DNA of 64,000 nt from Nocardioidaceae bacterium UBA4001 (lineage in GTDB: Bacteria > Actinomycetota > Actinomycetes > Propionibacteriales > Nocardioidaceae), in contig DGBP01000006.1 in assembly GCA_002384855.1 (NCBI GenBank), positions 31,757-95,756 on the forward strand, in the 5' to 3' direction. The notes beneath the pieces were generated by a model, which saw only the letters and a list, made by a program, of their open reading frames with translations, did no database searches and had not been told where the DNA came from. Shown one piece after another: positions 1 through 7,999 of this stretch; positions within the stretch are counted from its first letter, which is position 1; each line of letters begins with the position of its first letter. The translations under genes and the position numbers were made by a program.

Positions 1-138
1 AAGGTCACGGGCGCCGGCGTGCTCGAGGCGACGGGGCGGAGCGTGCAGCGCGGACCGGGCCGGCCCGCGGCGGTGTACCGCCACGTGGCCGGGGCCGACG
101 AGCTCTACCCGCCGCTGACCCGGTCCGCGCTGCGCTGA
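1..138 (+). CDS. C-terminal fragment of NrtR-like NUDIX regulator
   Basis: The window opens inside a gene; 45 codons remain, reading from base 1 to a TGA. The fragment contains a GVLEATG stretch and a GRPAAVYR stretch, the pattern of the winged-helix tail of actinobacterial NUDIX-type regulators of the NrtR family, which couple ADP-ribose sensing to control of NAD genes. The NUDIX domain lies outside the window, so the assignment rests on this tail alone. An ADP-ribose pyrophosphatase with the same C-terminal helix-turn-helix is the alternative. Confidence 0.5.
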   Translation, partial: KVTGAGVLEATGRSVQRGPGRPAAVYRHVAGADELYPPLTRSALR

Positions 139-169
139 TCCTGTGCCTGATCTCGGGCTGGGCCCGGGG

Positions 170-457
170 TCAGGCCTGGGGGGTGATGCTGAACTGCACC
201 CCGCCGCCCTGGTCGACCTGGGCGTCGAGGATCTTGTCGTCGAGGGTCACCGCGGCGGTCTCCTCCAGGAAGACCCGGGCGCCGGTCTCCTCCTGGAGGA
301 CCTGGTCGCCCGGCTCCGGCGCCTCGCTGGGGATGACGTGCAGGGCGGGGCTGTCCGGGGCGTCCTGGCTGATGCGCAGGCCGGAGTCGCTCCCGCCGCC
401 GCTCTGCTCGACGATGGTCTTGACGACGTTGCTGGCGTTCTCGGTCAGGGTGAGCAC
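170..457 (-). CDS. HesB/IscA-like Fe-S biogenesis fold protein
   Basis: A 95-residue protein starting MLTLTENASNVV, with the compact beta-rich layout of A-type iron-sulfur carriers. It ends in QGGGVQFSI where canonical IscA/ErpA has a glycine-cysteine motif, and it contains no cysteine at all. It therefore cannot ligate a cluster in the usual way, and its role is open. Such cysteine-free HesB-like proteins are common in actinobacteria. The GTG start at 457 was chosen because GAAAGG lies about 9 nt upstream. The gene stands alone, opposite hrpA. Confidence 0.75.
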   Translation of the reverse strand: MLTLTENASNVVKTIVEQSGGGSDSGLRISQDAPDSPALHVIPSEAPEPGDQVLQEETGARVFLEETAAVTLDDKILDAQVDQGGGVQFSITPQA

Positions 458-601
458 GAAGATGTGCCTTTCGCTTGACTGCGTCGGTCTCCTCCACCGT
501 GCCTGGCTCGGGCCGCACACTCAACCCCGCGGCAGGTGCCCGGGCGTGTCGCACCGCGGCCCCCGCCCCCGAGACCGTCCGGTCGGCTGGGTCGACCCCA
601 C

Positions 602-607
602 TAGACT
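602..607 (+). promoter_or_regulatory. Putative -10 box of hrpA (near-leaderless)
   Basis: TAGACT lies 9 nt before the ATG of hrpA. No Shine-Dalgarno sequence is visible, so transcription probably starts at or within a few bases of the start codon. Confidence 0.5.
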
Positions 608-616
608 CGCCTGGTC

Positions 617-3600
617 ATGTCTGAGGCCGGTTCGCAGGAGCGTCGCCCTCGCTCGCGGCGACCCCGCGGCCGGAGGCGGCCCGACGGTCAGGGCGACCGT
701 CGCGACCGCCGACACGACCACAGGCGCCGGGGCCTCAGCCCCGAGCAGGTCGAGACCAGGCGGGCCCTCGTGCCGGCGATCCACTACCCGCCCGAGCTCC
801 CGGTCGCGGAGCGGCGCGACGACATCGCCGCGGCGATCCGCGACCACCAGGTCGTGATCGTGGCGGGCGAGACGGGGTCGGGCAAGACCACCCAGCTGCC
901 CAAGATCTGCCTCGAGCTCGGCCGAGGTGTGCACGGGTTGATCGGACACACGCAGCCGCGGCGTATCGCCGCTCGCAGCGTCGCGGAGCGGATCGCCGAG
1001 GAGCTCGGCACCGAGCTGGGCAGCACGGTCGGCTACCAGGTCCGGTTCACCGACCGCTCGGGCGCGGACACCCTGGTCAAGCTGATGACCGACGGCATCC
1101 TGCTCAACGAGCTCCAGCACGACCGGATGCTGTCGGCCTACGACACCTTGATCATCGACGAGGCGCATGAGCGCAGCCTCAACATCGACTTCATCCTCGG
1201 CTACCTCCAGCAGCTGCTGCCCAGGCGCCCCGACCTCAAGGTGATCATCACCTCCGCGACGATCGACCCGGAGCGCTTCGCACGCCACTTCGCGCAGGCC
1301 GACGGCACACCGGCGCCGATCGTCGAGGTGTCGGGGCGGACCTACCCCGTCGAGGTGCGCTACCGGCCACTCGTGGAGGAGACCTACGACGACGACGAGG
1401 GCGAAGCGGTCGTCCGCGACCAGACCGAGGCGATCGTCGACGCGGTGCAGGAGCTCCTCGCGGAGGGCCCGGGCGACATCTTGGTGTTCCTCCCCGGTGA
1501 GCGGGAGATCCGCGACACCGCCGACGTGCTCCGCAAGGCCCGGCCCCGCCGGGTGGTCGACGAGTTCGATGTCGTGCCCCTCTACGCCCGCCTGTCGAGC
1601 GCCGAGCAGCACAAGGTCTTCGCGCGACACACCAAGCGGCGGGTCGTGCTCGCCACGAACGTCGCCGAGACCTCGCTGACCGTGCCGGGGATCCGGTACG
1701 TCGTCGACTCCGGCTTCGCCCGCATCTCTCGGTTCTCCTTCCGCACGAAGGTGCAGCGGCTGCCGATCGAACCGATCAGCCAGGCCTCGGCGAACCAGCG
1801 CAAGGGCCGGTGCGGCCGGGTCGAGGCCGGCATCTGCATCCGGCTGTACTCCGAGGAGGACTTCGAGTCCCGGCAGGAGTTCACCGACCCCGAGATCCTG
1901 CGCACCAACCTCGCCTCGGTCATCCTCCAGATGACCGCGCTGGGCCTCGGGGACGTCGGCCGGTTCCCGTTCGTCGACCCTCCGGACCAGCGCAACGTCA
2001 AGGCCGGCGTCCAGCTGCTGGAGGAGCTCGGCGCGCTCGACCCGCGCGAGAAGGACCCACGACGTCGGCTCACCCGCCTCGGTCGCCAGCTCGTCGTACT
2101 CCCCGTCGACCCGCGCCTGGCGCGGATGGTGGTCGAGGCAGACCGGCTCGGGTGCCTGCGCGAGGTGCTGGTGATCACCGCCGCACTGTCGATCCAGGAC
2201 CCCCGCGAGCGGCCGGCGGAGCAGCGACCCCAGGCGGACCAGGCCCACGCGCGCTTCCGCGACGAGACCTCGGACTTCATGACGCTGCTGAACCTGTGGC
2301 GCTACGTCAAGGAGCAGCAGCGTGCGCTCTCCTCGAGCGCGTTCCGGCGCATGTGCCGGAGCGAGTACCTCAACTACCTGAGGATCCGTGAGTGGCAGGA
2401 GCTCGAGGCCCAGCTACGCCAGGTGGCCAAGCAGCTGAAGCTGACGGTGCCCCCTCCCGCGGACGTCCCCGACGCCGACGCGATCCACCAGGCACTGCTG
2501 TCGGGGCTCCTCTCGCACATCGGGCTGCGCGACCCCGACCCCTCGACAGGCTCAGGACAACGCCGCAGCGACTACCTCGGCGCACGCAACGCGAAGTTCG
2601 CGATCTTCCCGGGTTCCGGGCTGTTCAGGAAGCAGCCGCAGCTGGTGATGTCCGCCGAGCTCGTCGAGACCACACGCCTGTGGGCCCGGGTCAACGCCGC
2701 CATCCGGCCCGAGTGGGCCGAGCGTCTCGGCGAGCACCTGGTCAAGCGGAGCTACTCGGAGCCGCACTGGTCCAAGAAGCGCGCCGCGGTGATGGCCCAC
2801 GAGCGGGTGACGTTGTACGGCGTCCCACTCGTCGCCGACCGCCTCGTGTCCTACGGCAAGGTCGACCCGGCGCTGGCCCGCGAGCTGTTCATCCGGCACG
2901 CCCTCGTCTACGGCGAGTGGGAGACCCGGCACACCTTCTTCCACCGGAACCGCGCGCTGCTCGAGGAGGTCGAGGAGCTCGAGCACCGGGCCCGTCGTCG
3001 CGACATCCTCGTCGACGAGCACACGCTGTTCGACTTCTACGACGCCCGGGTCGGCCCGGACGTCGTCTCCGGGGCGCACTTCGACTCGTGGTGGAAGCGG
3101 GCCCGGCAGCGCAGACCCGACCTGCTCACCTTCGACCCGGCGATGCTGGTCAACCCCTCCGTCGACGAGGTCGTGGAGGGCGACTACCCCGACGTGTGGC
3201 GCGAGGCGGACCTGTCCTTCGCGCTCACCTACCAGTTCGAGCCCGGCACGGCCGCCGACGGGGTGACGGTGCACCTCCCCGTCGGCACGCTCAACCGGGT
3301 GGAGGCCGACCCGTTCACCTGGCAGGTGCCGGGCCTGCGTGAGGAGCTGGTGACCGCGCTGATCCGCGCGCTCCCGAAGCAGCTGCGGGTGAACTTCGTG
3401 CCCGCTCCGAACCACGCCCGCGCCTTCCTGGCGGCGGTGTCGCCGGGGGAGGAGTCGCTCCTCGACGCGCTCGAGCGCTTCCTCAGGTCGACCACCGGCG
3501 TCGTCGTACCCCGTGACGCCTGGGACTGGTCGAAGGTGCCCGACCACCTGCGCCCCACCTTCCGCGTGGAGGACGAGAGTGGCGAGGTCGTCGCCGAGGG

Positions 3601-4558
3601 CAAGGACCTCGAGGCGCTGAAGGCGCCGCTGCGGCCGACGTTCGCCCGGGCGATGGCCGAGGCAGCCGAGGCCGGCGGGGTCACCGTGACCGGGCAGACC
3701 ACGTGGACCTTCGGCACGATCGAGCCGACGTTCACCCAGCAGCGTGCCGGCCACGAGGTGCGGGGCTACCCCGCCCTGGTCGACGAGTCGCTCGTCAGCG
3801 GCGGCAGGCGGACCGTCGGGCTGCAGGTGTTCGGCTCCGAGGCCGAGCAGGAGGCCTCGATGCGGCTGGGCCTGCGCCGCCTCCTCGTGCTCGCCGTGCC
3901 GTCGCCGGTGAAGCAGATCGCCTCGGGGCTGTCGAACGCCGACAAGCTCGGACTGGCCGGGTCGCCGTACCCGTCCACCCAGGCGCTGCTGGAGGACTGC
4001 GTGGCCGCCGCGGTCGACGAGGTGGTGACCGAGCGGGGCCCGGCCTGGGACGAGGACGCGTTCGCCGCTCTCCTCGCGGCGGTCCGGGCCGAGCTCGAGC
4101 CACGGACCCGGGGGGTCGTGCACACGGTGGCCCGCGTGCTCGCCGTCTGGCGTGAGACCGACCGGATGCTGAGCGGCGCGGCCGACATGCAGATGCTCCC
4201 GGCGCTGGCGGACATGAAGGCCCAGGTCGGTCGGCTGGTGTACCGCGGCTTCGTCGCCGACGTGGGCTCGGCTCAGCTGAGGGAGCTGCCCCGCTACCTC
4301 AGCGCCGTGCGGCAACGTCGGGAGAAGCTGCCCGGACAGGTCGGCCGCGACCGGCTGCTGATGGACCAGATCGCCTCGGTGCAGGAGGCATACCTGCACC
4401 GGGTCGAGGCGCTGCCGGAGGGCCGGCCGCCGAGCGCCGGGCTGCGGAAGGTGCGGTGGATGCTCGAGGAGCTGCGGGTCAGCCTGTGGGCCCAGCAGCT
4501 CGGGACCGCCCATCCCGTGTCGGACACGCGCATCCGCAAGGCGCTCGACGCGGCCTGA
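617..4558 (+). CDS. hrpA: ATP-dependent RNA helicase HrpA
   Basis: A 1313-residue DEAH-box helicase of the usual HrpA length. An Arg-rich N-terminus is followed by Walker A GETGSGKT (about residue 84), DEAH (about 181) and SAT (motif III), then the HA2/OB-fold region, and ends in the long C-terminal domain of actinobacterial HrpA. The family acts on structured RNA; in E. coli it is implicated in mRNA processing and rescue of stalled ribosomes. The ATG at 617 follows a TAGACT box and has no ribosome binding site. A short foreign-looking in-frame segment (residues about 642-649) corresponds to the element at 2541-2562. It stands alone as a transcription unit, with degraded sequence immediately after its stop. 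Confidence 0.95.
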   Translation: MSEAGSQERRPRSRRPRGRRRPDGQGDRRDRRHDHRRRGLSPEQVETRRALVPAIHYPPELPVAERRDDIAAAIRDHQVVIVAGETGSGKTTQLPKICLELGRGVHGLIGHTQPRRIAARSVAERIAEELGTELGSTVGYQVRFTDRSGADTLVKLMTDGILLNELQHDRMLSAYDTLIIDEAHERSLNIDFILGYLQQLLPRRPDLKVIITSATIDPERFARHFAQADGTPAPIVEVSGRTYPVEVRYRPLVEETYDDDEGEAVVRDQTEAIVDAVQELLAEGPGDILVFLPGEREIRDTADVLRKARPRRVVDEFDVVPLYARLSSAEQHKVFARHTKRRVVLATNVAETSLTVPGIRYVVDSGFARISRFSFRTKVQRLPIEPISQASANQRKGRCGRVEAGICIRLYSEEDFESRQEFTDPEILRTNLASVILQMTALGLGDVGRFPFVDPPDQRNVKAGVQLLEELGALDPREKDPRRRLTRLGRQLVVLPVDPRLARMVVEADRLGCLREVLVITAALSIQDPRERPAEQRPQADQAHARFRDETSDFMTLLNLWRYVKEQQRALSSSAFRRMCRSEYLNYLRIREWQELEAQLRQVAKQLKLTVPPPADVPDADAIHQALLSGLLSHIGLRDPDPSTGSGQRRSDYLGARNAKFAIFPGSGLFRKQPQLVMSAELVETTRLWARVNAAIRPEWAERLGEHLVKRSYSEPHWSKKRAAVMAHERVTLYGVPLVADRLVSYGKVDPALARELFIRHALVYGEWETRHTFFHRNRALLEEVEELEHRARRRDILVDEHTLFDFYDARVGPDVVSGAHFDSWWKRARQRRPDLLTFDPAMLVNPSVDEVVEGDYPDVWREADLSFALTYQFEPGTAADGVTVHLPVGTLNRVEADPFTWQVPGLREELVTALIRALPKQLRVNFVPAPNHARAFLAAVSPGEESLLDALERFLRSTTGVVVPRDAWDWSKVPDHLRPTFRVEDESGEVVAEGKDLEALKAPLRPTFARAMAEAAEAGGVTVTGQTTWTFGTIEPTFTQQRAGHEVRGYPALVDESLVSGGRRTVGLQVFGSEAEQEASMRLGLRRLLVLAVPSPVKQIASGLSNADKLGLAGSPYPSTQALLEDCVAAAVDEVVTERGPAWDEDAFAALLAAVRAELEPRTRGVVHTVARVLAVWRETDRMLSGAADMQMLPALADMKAQVGRLVYRGFVADVGSAQLRELPRYLSAVRQRREKLPGQVGRDRLLMDQIASVQEAYLHRVEALPEGRPPSAGLRKVRWMLEELRVSLWAQQLGTAHPVSDTRIRKALDAA
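2541..2562 (+). repeat. REP-like element inside hrpA
   Basis: The 22-nt segment begins CCTCGACAGGCTCAGGACAA and encodes roughly PSTGSGQR within HrpA. From memory, the same short word, or its complement containing TGAGCCTGTCGA, occurs dispersed in intergenic DNA of many high-GC bacteria. Here it sits in frame between two conserved HrpA blocks (LLSHIGLRD and DYLGARNAKF), where family members have a shorter linker. I saw no second exact copy in this window. Confidence 0.4.
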
Positions 4559-4686
4559 TCACGACCGTCGACCAGCACCGCCCGAGCCCGGCCGGACCCT
4601 ATGTCGCTGTGGTGCTCGTCCACGACTTCACCGGCATGAGCCGCGACCTGCGCGCGCAGGCCGACTGGCTGGCCGGCGAGGGTTTC
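4559..4686 (+). pseudogene. Dienelactone hydrolase remnant
   Basis: In the frame just after hrpA the sequence reads VVLVHDFTGMSRDLRAQADW followed by LAGEGF. This is the block around the first helix of dienelactone-hydrolase-family alpha/beta hydrolases (consensus VHDxxGM...QADWLAxEGY). Nothing after GEGF belongs to the family: no nucleophile Cys/Ser region, Asp or His is present. There is no start codon in frame. It is a remnant cut off at about 4686, where sequence from the opposite strand takes over. Confidence 0.6.
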
Positions 4687-4769
4687 GCGATCCCGAAGAT
4701 GATCACCGACCGGTCCCGCACTCGTTGGCGGAGGTCGGACACGGTCATCGTCCACAGCTGGCGCCACAT
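4686..4769 (-). pseudogene. ABC-2 permease N-terminal remnant
   Basis: Read on the minus strand, an ATG at 4769, 2 bp after the stop of the ABC ATPase, begins MWRQLWTMTVSDLRQRVRDR and continues SVIIFGIA. This is the cytoplasmic N-terminus and the beginning of the first membrane helix of an ABC-2 type permease, the expected partner of the upstream ATPase. The frame loses similarity after about 28 residues, exactly where the dienelactone hydrolase remnant ends on the other strand. The rest of the permease is missing. Confidence 0.6.
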
Positions 4770-4771
4770 CG

Positions 4772-5713
4772 TCAGTCCCGCAGCGCCTTGCCCGTCAGGT
4801 GCAGGAACACCGACTCGAGGTCGGGGCGGGTCACCTCGACGTCGGTGAGGGTCATGCCCGCGGTGGCGGCGGTGACGATCGGGGCGAGCGCCGAGGGTGC
4901 GTCACGGACGGTCAGCCGCACCTCGTGGGCTGCGTGTGCCGCCCCCGCCACCGCCGGCAGCTGAGCGAGCTGCGCAGCGATCGCGGCGGTGTCGCCGCTC
5001 CCGGTGAGGCGTACGCCGTCGAGCCCGCCGGTCAGCCGGATCAGCTCGTCGCGGGTCCCCTCGGCCTGGATCCTCCCGGAGTCCATGATCGCGATCCGGT
5101 CGCAGAGGCGCTCCGCCTCCTCCATGTAGTGCGTCGTGTAGAGAACCGCCATGCCCTCGACCGAGAGCGACTCGACCGACTCCAGGATCGAGTTGCGCGA
5201 CTGCGGGTCGACGCCGACCGTCGGCTCGTCGAGGATCAGCAGGGTGGGCCGCTGCAGGAGGCCGATCCCGATGTTGAGCCGGCGCTTCATGCCGCCGGAG
5301 TACTCCTTGGTGGGGTCCTTCGCGCGGTCGGTGAGCCCGACGAGCTCCAGCACGGTGTCGACACGCCCGGCGAGTGCCTTGCCCTCGAGCCGTTGCAGCC
5401 GCCCGAAGAAGGTGAGGTTCTCGCGGCCGGTGAGCTCGGGGTAGACCGCCAGGTCCTGCGGCACGAGTCCGATGTGGCTCTTGACCTCGACCGCGGCGGG
5501 GCCGATCGGCCGGCCCAGCACCGTGATCTCGCCCTCGTCGGGCGAGATGAGGCCTGCGACCATCGAGATGGTGGTGGTCTTGCCGGCCCCGTTGGGTCCG
5601 AGGAGGCCGAAGGTCTCGCCGGGCTCGATGGAGAACGACACCCCGTCCACGGCGGTGAGGTCTCCGAAACGACGCACGACCTGCGAGACCCGGAGCACGG
5701 GGTCGGCGGACAT
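4772..5713 (-). CDS. ABC transporter ATP-binding protein (orphaned)
   Basis: A 313-residue DrrA-like ATPase of the ABC-2 class. It has Walker A GPNGAGKT (residues 39-46), signature YSGGMKRRL, Walker B LLILDEPTVGVD and the switch His in TTHYMEEAERL, plus a C-terminal extension typical of drug/polyketide exporters. It would energise an ABC-2 permease; the only trace of that permease is an 84-bp stump directly downstream. Unless a permease from elsewhere is used, the ATPase is probably without function, although its frame is still intact. CATGAT lies 6 nt before the ATG, a weak leaderless-type signal. Confidence 0.9.
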   Translation of the reverse strand: MSADPVLRVSQVVRRFGDLTAVDGVSFSIEPGETFGLLGPNGAGKTTTISMVAGLISPDEGEITVLGRPIGPAAVEVKSHIGLVPQDLAVYPELTGRENLTFFGRLQRLEGKALAGRVDTVLELVGLTDRAKDPTKEYSGGMKRRLNIGIGLLQRPTLLILDEPTVGVDPQSRNSILESVESLSVEGMAVLYTTHYMEEAERLCDRIAIMDSGRIQAEGTRDELIRLTGGLDGVRLTGSGDTAAIAAQLAQLPAVAGAAHAAHEVRLTVRDAPSALAPIVTAATAGMTLTDVEVTRPDLESVFLHLTGKALRD

Positions 5714-5781
5714 GAGGCGATCATGTCACGCCGGAGGGTCTCCCCGGATGGTTTTGGAACAGCGAGTCTCGTAAGACTGCG

Positions 5782-6300
5782 TCACAGGTCGTGGTGGGTG
5801 CGGGCCTCGCGGACCACGGCGTCGAACACGTCCTTGTCAAGGACGGCCCCCTCGCGTCGTACCCCGTGCTCGTCGAGCCGCAGCAGCCGGTCGAGCCGCA
5901 CCTCGCTGGGGCGGCGCTCGTGGTCCCAGTCGCCGGAGCCGATGTCCATCCAGTACCTGCCCCAGCGGGCCTCGTCCTCGGCGTCGAGGTCGTGGTCCTG
6001 GCTGGTCAGCTGCAGGGCCAGCAGGGTGGCGCCGTCGCGACCGATGACCAGCACCGGCCGGTCCTTGCCCTGGGCGGGGTCTTCCTCGTAGGGGACCCAG
6101 GCCCACACGACCTCACCGGGGTCGGCCTCGCCGTCGAGCTCAGGGGCGTAGTGGACGCCTGTCTGCGTGTCAGCCGGGACCGACGTCGCGCTCGCGCTGC
6201 GGGGGACGAACGGCTCGGGTCGGGGCACGGTGCCGGGGGGCCCGGACGTGCCGGGGGTGTGGCTGAACATCGTGCGTAGTGCTCTCCCGAGACGGCTCAT
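5782..6300 (-). CDS. PemK/MazF-family toxin-like protein
   Basis: A 172-residue protein. After a Pro-rich N-terminal extension of about 55 residues comes a PemK/MazF fold with VVWAWVPYEED, GKDRPVLVIG and LLALQLTSQDHD, and a C-terminal helix. MazF/PemK proteins are sequence-specific endoribonucleases. No antitoxin gene adjoins it; the upstream neighbour is divergent and unrelated. The ATG at 6300 is preceded by TACAGT at 7 nt (leaderless type); the internal ATG at 6270 has a purine-rich stretch and is the alternative start. The long extension and missing partner suggest a domesticated or regulatory member rather than a classical toxin-antitoxin pair. Confidence 0.8.
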   Translation of the reverse strand: MSRLGRALRTMFSHTPGTSGPPGTVPRPEPFVPRSASATSVPADTQTGVHYAPELDGEADPGEVVWAWVPYEEDPAQGKDRPVLVIGRDGATLLALQLTSQDHDLDAEDEARWGRYWMDIGSGDWDHERRPSEVRLDRLLRLDEHGVRREGAVLDKDVFDAVVREARTHHDL

Positions 6301-6307
6301 GCAGGCG

Positions 6308-6313
6308 ACTGTA
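6308..6313 (-). promoter_or_regulatory. Putative -10 box of the pemK-like gene
   Basis: Read on the minus strand, TACAGT lies 7 nt before the ATG at 6300, which supports that start over the internal ATG at 6270. Confidence 0.45.
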
Positions 6314-6358
6314 GCCATATCCGGCACGCTCACACCTGCGTGCGCGAGACTGTCGGGC

Positions 6359-7999
6359 ATGCCACGCCTCCCCGCCGACGAGCCGGTGCTGACCACCGCG
6401 AGCGAACGCACCGTGTGGGCGGCCCTGTGCGAGCAGGCCGGGGCCGACGACCTCGTGCTGCCCAACGTGCGGGTGACGTACAAGGGGGAGGACCGGGAGG
6501 TCGACTTCCTCGTCGGGTTCGCCGGCCTCGGCGTGGTGGCGCTGGAGGTCAAGGGCCGGAGCATCAGGTACGACGGAGACCGGTGGACCATCGAGCGTGG
6601 CGGCCGCCGGGTGCACGTCGACCCGGTTGCGCAGGCACGAGACGGGATGTACGCCGTCCGCGACTCGTTGTACCGCCACCCGCGCTGGGGGAGGCGGCCG
6701 CGGATCCGGTTCGGGCACGCCGTCGTGCTGCCCTTCGACACCGTCGAGCAGGAGTTCGGCCTCCCGGACTGTCCGCGGTGGCGGATCACCGATCGTGGCG
6801 AGATGGACGACCTGGTGCCACGCCTGCGGGCGGTCCTGGCGCAGCAGGAGAACGCCTACCGCGCCGCCGACCTCGACGACCTCGACACGATCCAGGAGTG
6901 GCGCTATGGCCGGATGCCCCTGCAGCGAGACCTGCTGGCCCTCGCCGACGACAGGGAGGCACACGCGGACCGGCTGACCCAGGACCAGGGAGCCCTGCTC
7001 GACGCGATCCGGCTGCTGCCCCGCGCGGAGATCCGCGGCGGCCCGGGCAGCGGCAAGACGTGGCTGGCGATGGAGCAGGCCCAGCGCCTGTCGCGCGACG
7101 GCAAGCGGGTGGCCCTGCTGTGCTACTCGCGTGGACTGGCCTCCTTCCTGCGACGCCGCGCGGAAGGCCTGTCCCGCAGGGCGGTACCGGCCTACATCGG
7201 CACCTTCCACGGGCTCGGGCTCGGTTGGGGCGTCGAGGAGCGGGGGGACGACGACAGCGACTTCTGGGAGCGGGAGCTCCCGGAGCGCATGGTGTCCCTC
7301 GCCGACGACCTGCCGGTCGGGCAGCGCTTCGACGCCGTCGTCGTCGACGAGGTGCAGGACTTCGCCGACTCGTGGTGGGACGCCCTGCTCGCCGCGCTGA
7401 AGGACCCCGAGACCGGCAACATCTACGTCTTCTCCGACGAGGGGCAGCGGGTGTTCGCGCGGTTCGGCGACGCGCCCGTGTCGATGCCGACCCTGCTGCT
7501 GGACCAGAACCTCCGCAACACCCGCCAGATCGCCGCGGCCTTCCAGTCGCTGGGCACCACCCGGATGCGGGCGGTGGGTGGCGACGGGCCGGAGGTGACC
7601 TTCGTCGAGTGCTCGGCAGAGGAGGCGGTGGACGTCGCCGACGACCAGGTCGAGGCGCTGCTCGACACCTGGCGGCCCGAGGACGTCGCGCTGCTGACCA
7701 CGGGGTCGCGGCACCCGTACCAGACTCACCTGCAGGAGACCCTCGGCCAGGAGGGGTACTGGCAGACGTTCTGGGAGAAGGACGACGTGTTCTACGGGCA
7801 CGTGCTCGGCTTCAAGGGGCTGGAGCGGCGCGTCGTGGTGCTCGCCCTGAACGAGCCCGACCTCCGCGACCGGTCGCGCGAGCGGCTCTACGTCGGCATG
7901 TCCCGTGCGACGGACTGCCTCGTGGTGTGCGGCGACCCGGAGTACGTCCGCTCGGTGGCCGGCGAGGCGACCCTGCGGAGGCTCAGGGGCACGCGTTGA
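6359..7999 (+). CDS. NERD-domain helicase (UvrD-like)
   Basis: A 546-residue protein. The N-terminal NERD domain (about residues 25-110; motif VDFLV...VVALEVKGR) is a nuclease-related fold. It is followed by a superfamily 1 helicase core with Walker A GGPGSGKT (about 227), Walker B VVVDEVQDF, QNLRNTRQI and a C-terminal GLERRVVVLAL/ERLYVGMSRA block. NERD-helicases are chromosomal proteins of poorly known role in DNA processing. The ATG at 6359 was preferred because GAGACT lies 7 nt upstream and the conserved part starts soon after. It overlaps the next gene by 4 bp (TTGA), so the two are translationally coupled. It is divergent from the pemK-like gene. Confidence 0.88.
   Translation: MPRLPADEPVLTTASERTVWAALCEQAGADDLVLPNVRVTYKGEDREVDFLVGFAGLGVVALEVKGRSIRYDGDRWTIERGGRRVHVDPVAQARDGMYAVRDSLYRHPRWGRRPRIRFGHAVVLPFDTVEQEFGLPDCPRWRITDRGEMDDLVPRLRAVLAQQENAYRAADLDDLDTIQEWRYGRMPLQRDLLALADDREAHADRLTQDQGALLDAIRLLPRAEIRGGPGSGKTWLAMEQAQRLSRDGKRVALLCYSRGLASFLRRRAEGLSRRAVPAYIGTFHGLGLGWGVEERGDDDSDFWERELPERMVSLADDLPVGQRFDAVVVDEVQDFADSWWDALLAALKDPETGNIYVFSDEGQRVFARFGDAPVSMPTLLLDQNLRNTRQIAAAFQSLGTTRMRAVGGDGPEVTFVECSAEEAVDVADDQVEALLDTWRPEDVALLTTGSRHPYQTHLQETLGQEGYWQTFWEKDDVFYGHVLGFKGLERRVVVLALNEPDLRDRSRERLYVGMSRATDCLVVCGDPEYVRSVAGEATLRRLRGTR

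Noticed and set aside
521..2248. Long open frame antisense to hrpA (575 codons), and similar long antisense frames throughout
   Set aside because: In DNA this GC-rich, antisense and shifted frames stay open by chance. The translations are Arg/Gly/Pro-rich without family motifs, and the hrpA frame on the other strand is unmistakable.
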